Part shown: positions 6,928-8,425 of the stretch, one piece after another
Layout of the letters: each line of letters opens with the position of its first letter
Position numbering within the stretch: the first letter of the stretch is position 1
From: Methanobacteriota archaeon
GTDB taxonomy: Archaea; Thermoplasmatota; Poseidoniia; Poseidoniales; Poseidoniaceae
Length of the DNA: 8,425 nucleotides
Direction of reading: 5' to 3'
Assembly (NCBI GenBank): GCA_018645535.1
Contig: JABGWN010000046.1
Coordinates: 1 to 8,425 of the forward strand
Notes under the pieces: model-generated
Databases searched by the model: none
What the model was told of the DNA's origin: nothing
What the model saw: the letters and a program-made list of their open reading frames with translations, nothing else
Made by a program: the position numbers and the translations under genes

Positions 6928-6962
6928 CGTATGTTGAAACGCATTCACCGTTTGCCTTTACC

Positions 6963-8090
6963 ATGGGCGAAGCGTTTCCTTTGGAACATGTTCCGTTTGC
7001 GCTCCCCTCTCGGCCTTATGCAATCTCGCAAGAATGGCGTCATTTGACATTCATGCATTGGGAAGTTGATCCAAAGATGTTGCAACCGCATCTGCCAAAG
7101 GGTCTTGAAGTCGATTTGTATGAAGGAAAAGCCTACATCGGCGCTATTCCGTTCATGATGGAGAAGGTACGTCCTCGAGGCTTACCATGGGTTCCCGGCA
7201 TCTCTACATTCCCTGAATTCAACATACGTGCCTATGTGGTCAAGGATGGAAAGCCAGGCGTTTTCTTCCTCACATTGGATGCGAAGAGTTGGGTGACTTG
7301 TTCCTATGCTCCACGCGCCTATGGGCTTGCATATCGCTATGCTAAGGCGAAGATACGTGTCGAAGATTCTACATTCACTTGGTCTTCCAAGCGAAAGCAA
7401 GATGGAGCTGAATTGAAAGGTGTTTCAACAAAGAAAGGACCTCAAATGGTCGCTGCAAACGGTTCACTCGAAGCATTCCTTTTCGAGCGGTATTGTTTGT
7501 ATAGTGAACACAAAGGATGCTTGCGTAGAGCCTATGTTCATCACCAACCATGGACATATCACAATGCAGAAGTGGCTATGGAACGAAACACATTGCTGGC
7601 ATCATACAACCTTGGGGTGGATGAACATACGCCCGATCTTGTTCACATAGCCGACGGTCTTCCAGTCCACACCTGGTCGATTGAAGTTGCAGAACGAATC
7701 AAACCAGACGATGCTCGAGACTTCTTGTTTTTGGATGGAAACTGTGGACTCTGTCATCGCCTAGCAACCTTCATCGATAAGCGATTAGGCAAAGGAAAAC
7801 AGTTGGGATACCGTCCAATTATGGATGCGGATGCGCAACGAGTGATTGCAACATTACCCGAGAAGATGCGAGTTGCAGATTCGGTCTACTTGATTCGCAA
7901 AGGGAAACCCTACATCCGCTCTGCAGCAGGAATTCGTGGTCTGTTGTACATGCGATGGTACTACAAGATGTGGTTCCCGTTACTCTGGCTTATCCCGCTT
8001 CCAATACGCAATATTGGCTATCGATTCATCGCTCGATATCGACATCGTGTGTTTAAGCGACCGACAGAATGTTTGTTCCGAGTGGATTGA
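6963..8090 (+). CDS. DUF2071 (YqjF-like) and DUF393 (DCC, thioredoxin-like) fusion protein
   Basis: This is a 375-residue, two-domain protein. Residues about 20-240 match DUF2071/YqjF: EWRHLTFMHWEVDP near the start, LPKGLEVDLYEGKAYIGAIP, PEFNIRAYVVKDGKPGVFF, a FLFERYCLYSEHKG segment and a late HHQPWTYHNAEV. Residues about 252-375 match DUF393 (DCC family): FLFLDGNCGLCHRL with the CxxC pair C261/C264, then SVYLIRKGKPYIRSAAGI, an aromatic/proline-rich helical stretch and a C-terminal ARYRHRVF...C segment. The DCC name refers to conserved Asp-Cys-Cys residues; here the Asp and both Cys are present, suggesting a thiol-redox role. Neither family has a firmly established reaction. An open frame continues upstream to 6780, but that part overlaps the previous gene and reads as non-homologous, so ATG 6963 is chosen. 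No Shine-Dalgarno is visible. Confidence 0.88.
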   Translation: MGEAFPLEHVPFALPSRPYAISQEWRHLTFMHWEVDPKMLQPHLPKGLEVDLYEGKAYIGAIPFMMEKVRPRGLPWVPGISTFPEFNIRAYVVKDGKPGVFFLTLDAKSWVTCSYAPRAYGLAYRYAKAKIRVEDSTFTWSSKRKQDGAELKGVSTKKGPQMVAANGSLEAFLFERYCLYSEHKGCLRRAYVHHQPWTYHNAEVAMERNTLLASYNLGVDEHTPDLVHIADGLPVHTWSIEVAERIKPDDARDFLFLDGNCGLCHRLATFIDKRLGKGKQLGYRPIMDADAQRVIATLPEKMRVADSVYLIRKGKPYIRSAAGIRGLLYMRWYYKMWFPLLWLIPLPIRNIGYRFIARYRHRVFKRPTECLFRVD

Positions 8091-8425
8091 TACAAAATCT
8101 GGAAGGAAATGACCGTTTTCTGGTCAAAACCGTCGCGCTTGTTATATCTGAATTGTCGATGGAACAACTAGGAATCTTCGGATTCCTGGATGGGATGGGA
8201 ATGAGCAGAGCGTTTCGCGCAGGCGTTGAAAAACGTCGTAAAATAAAGACTACAGTACAACAACGATCATGGCAACCTCTACGAGATTTGGCAGGATTGG
8301 AATCACGAACGCAATCGATAGGAACGGAGATGGGGCCGTTAGTAGACGTCCCAGCCTTGGTTCGAATTGAAAATGAGAAATGGGTGTTTGAGCAAATCGA
8401 TCAAGAAGTTCTTCATCATCTCACA
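8069..8425 (+). CDS. Hypothetical protein, N-terminal part (partial, runs off right edge)
   Basis: A frame opens after a stop at 8054-8056. Its first ATG is at 8069, and it stays open for 119 codons to the window edge. The translation is protein-like. It begins MFVPSGLIQNLEGNDR, continues with a hydrophobic/amphipathic helix (FLVKTVALVISEL), a Gly/Met-containing stretch (GIFGFLDGMGMSRAFRAG), a basic cluster (EKRRKIK), and then a mixed segment with PLVDVPALVRIE. The start overlaps the end of the DUF2071-DUF393 gene by 22 bp, implying the same transcript. In-frame alternatives are TTG 8087, which overlaps the preceding stop as TTGA, and ATG 8159. I do not recognise the family. The stretch from 8091 to the edge has no other coding candidate. 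Confidence 0.55.
   Translation, partial: MFVPSGLIQNLEGNDRFLVKTVALVISELSMEQLGIFGFLDGMGMSRAFRAGVEKRRKIKTTVQQRSWQPLRDLAGLESRTQSIGTEMGPLVDVPALVRIENEKWVFEQIDQEVLHHLT

Noticed and set aside
6780..6962. 61-residue N-terminal extension of the DUF2071-DUF393 protein
   Set aside because: It overlaps the 3' end of the membrane protein gene in another frame and reads as Cys/Ser-rich non-homologous sequence; DUF2071 similarity begins after ATG 6963.
8110..8126. TGACC/GGTCA inverted repeat after the DUF2071-DUF393 gene, considered as a terminator
   Set aside because: The stem is only 5 bp with a 7-nt loop, there is no T-run, and it lies inside the partial downstream reading frame.
1..8425. Search by eye for tRNA or rRNA genes, CRISPR arrays, transposons or attachment sites
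   Set aside because: No cloverleaf-like sequence, regularly spaced repeat, transposase or integrase motif, or long terminal repeat was found.

Overview
The window looks like a housekeeping segment of a mesophilic archaeal chromosome. Direct signs are a small Toprim protein of the archaeal UPF0292 type, an Lrp/AsnC regulator, a Trm4/NSUN2-like RNA cytosine methyltransferase, a secreted or anchored protein rich in N-glycosylation sequons, and few Shine-Dalgarno sites (clear ones at only two genes). Together with mid-range GC (judged by eye), oxygen respiration and a DUF2071 protein, this would fit a marine Thermoplasmatota lineage such as Poseidoniia (Marine Group II). That placement is inference, since there is no rRNA gene or other marker here.

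Layout. (1) 1-299, minus: the 5' end of a cytochrome c oxidase subunit II gene that runs off the left edge. (2) 492-2222, plus: a Toprim protein followed by a NERD-domain nuclease-like protein with an unrecognised C-terminal half. (3) 2229-5542, minus: a tightly packed operon read right to left, made of the m5C RNA methyltransferase, a signal-peptide/single-TM protein whose start overlaps the methyltransferase stop (ATGA), and an Lrp/AsnC regulator 12 nt further on. The NERD gene and the regulator converge tail to tail with only 6 bp between stops. (4) 5605-8425, plus: a polytopic membrane protein with 12-13 hydrophobic segments, a DUF2071-DUF393 fusion protein, and a 22-bp-overlapping partial ORF that leaves the right edge. 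The methyltransferase and the polytopic protein are divergent; a 62-bp spacer remains after start correction.

I see no tRNA, rRNA, CRISPR array, insertion sequence or attachment site. Nothing here is convincingly a new defence or mobile system. The least ordinary items are the Toprim/NERD pair with its unassigned NERD C-terminus, the long NSUN2-like methyltransferase coupled to a membrane protein, and the DUF2071-DUF393 fusion.
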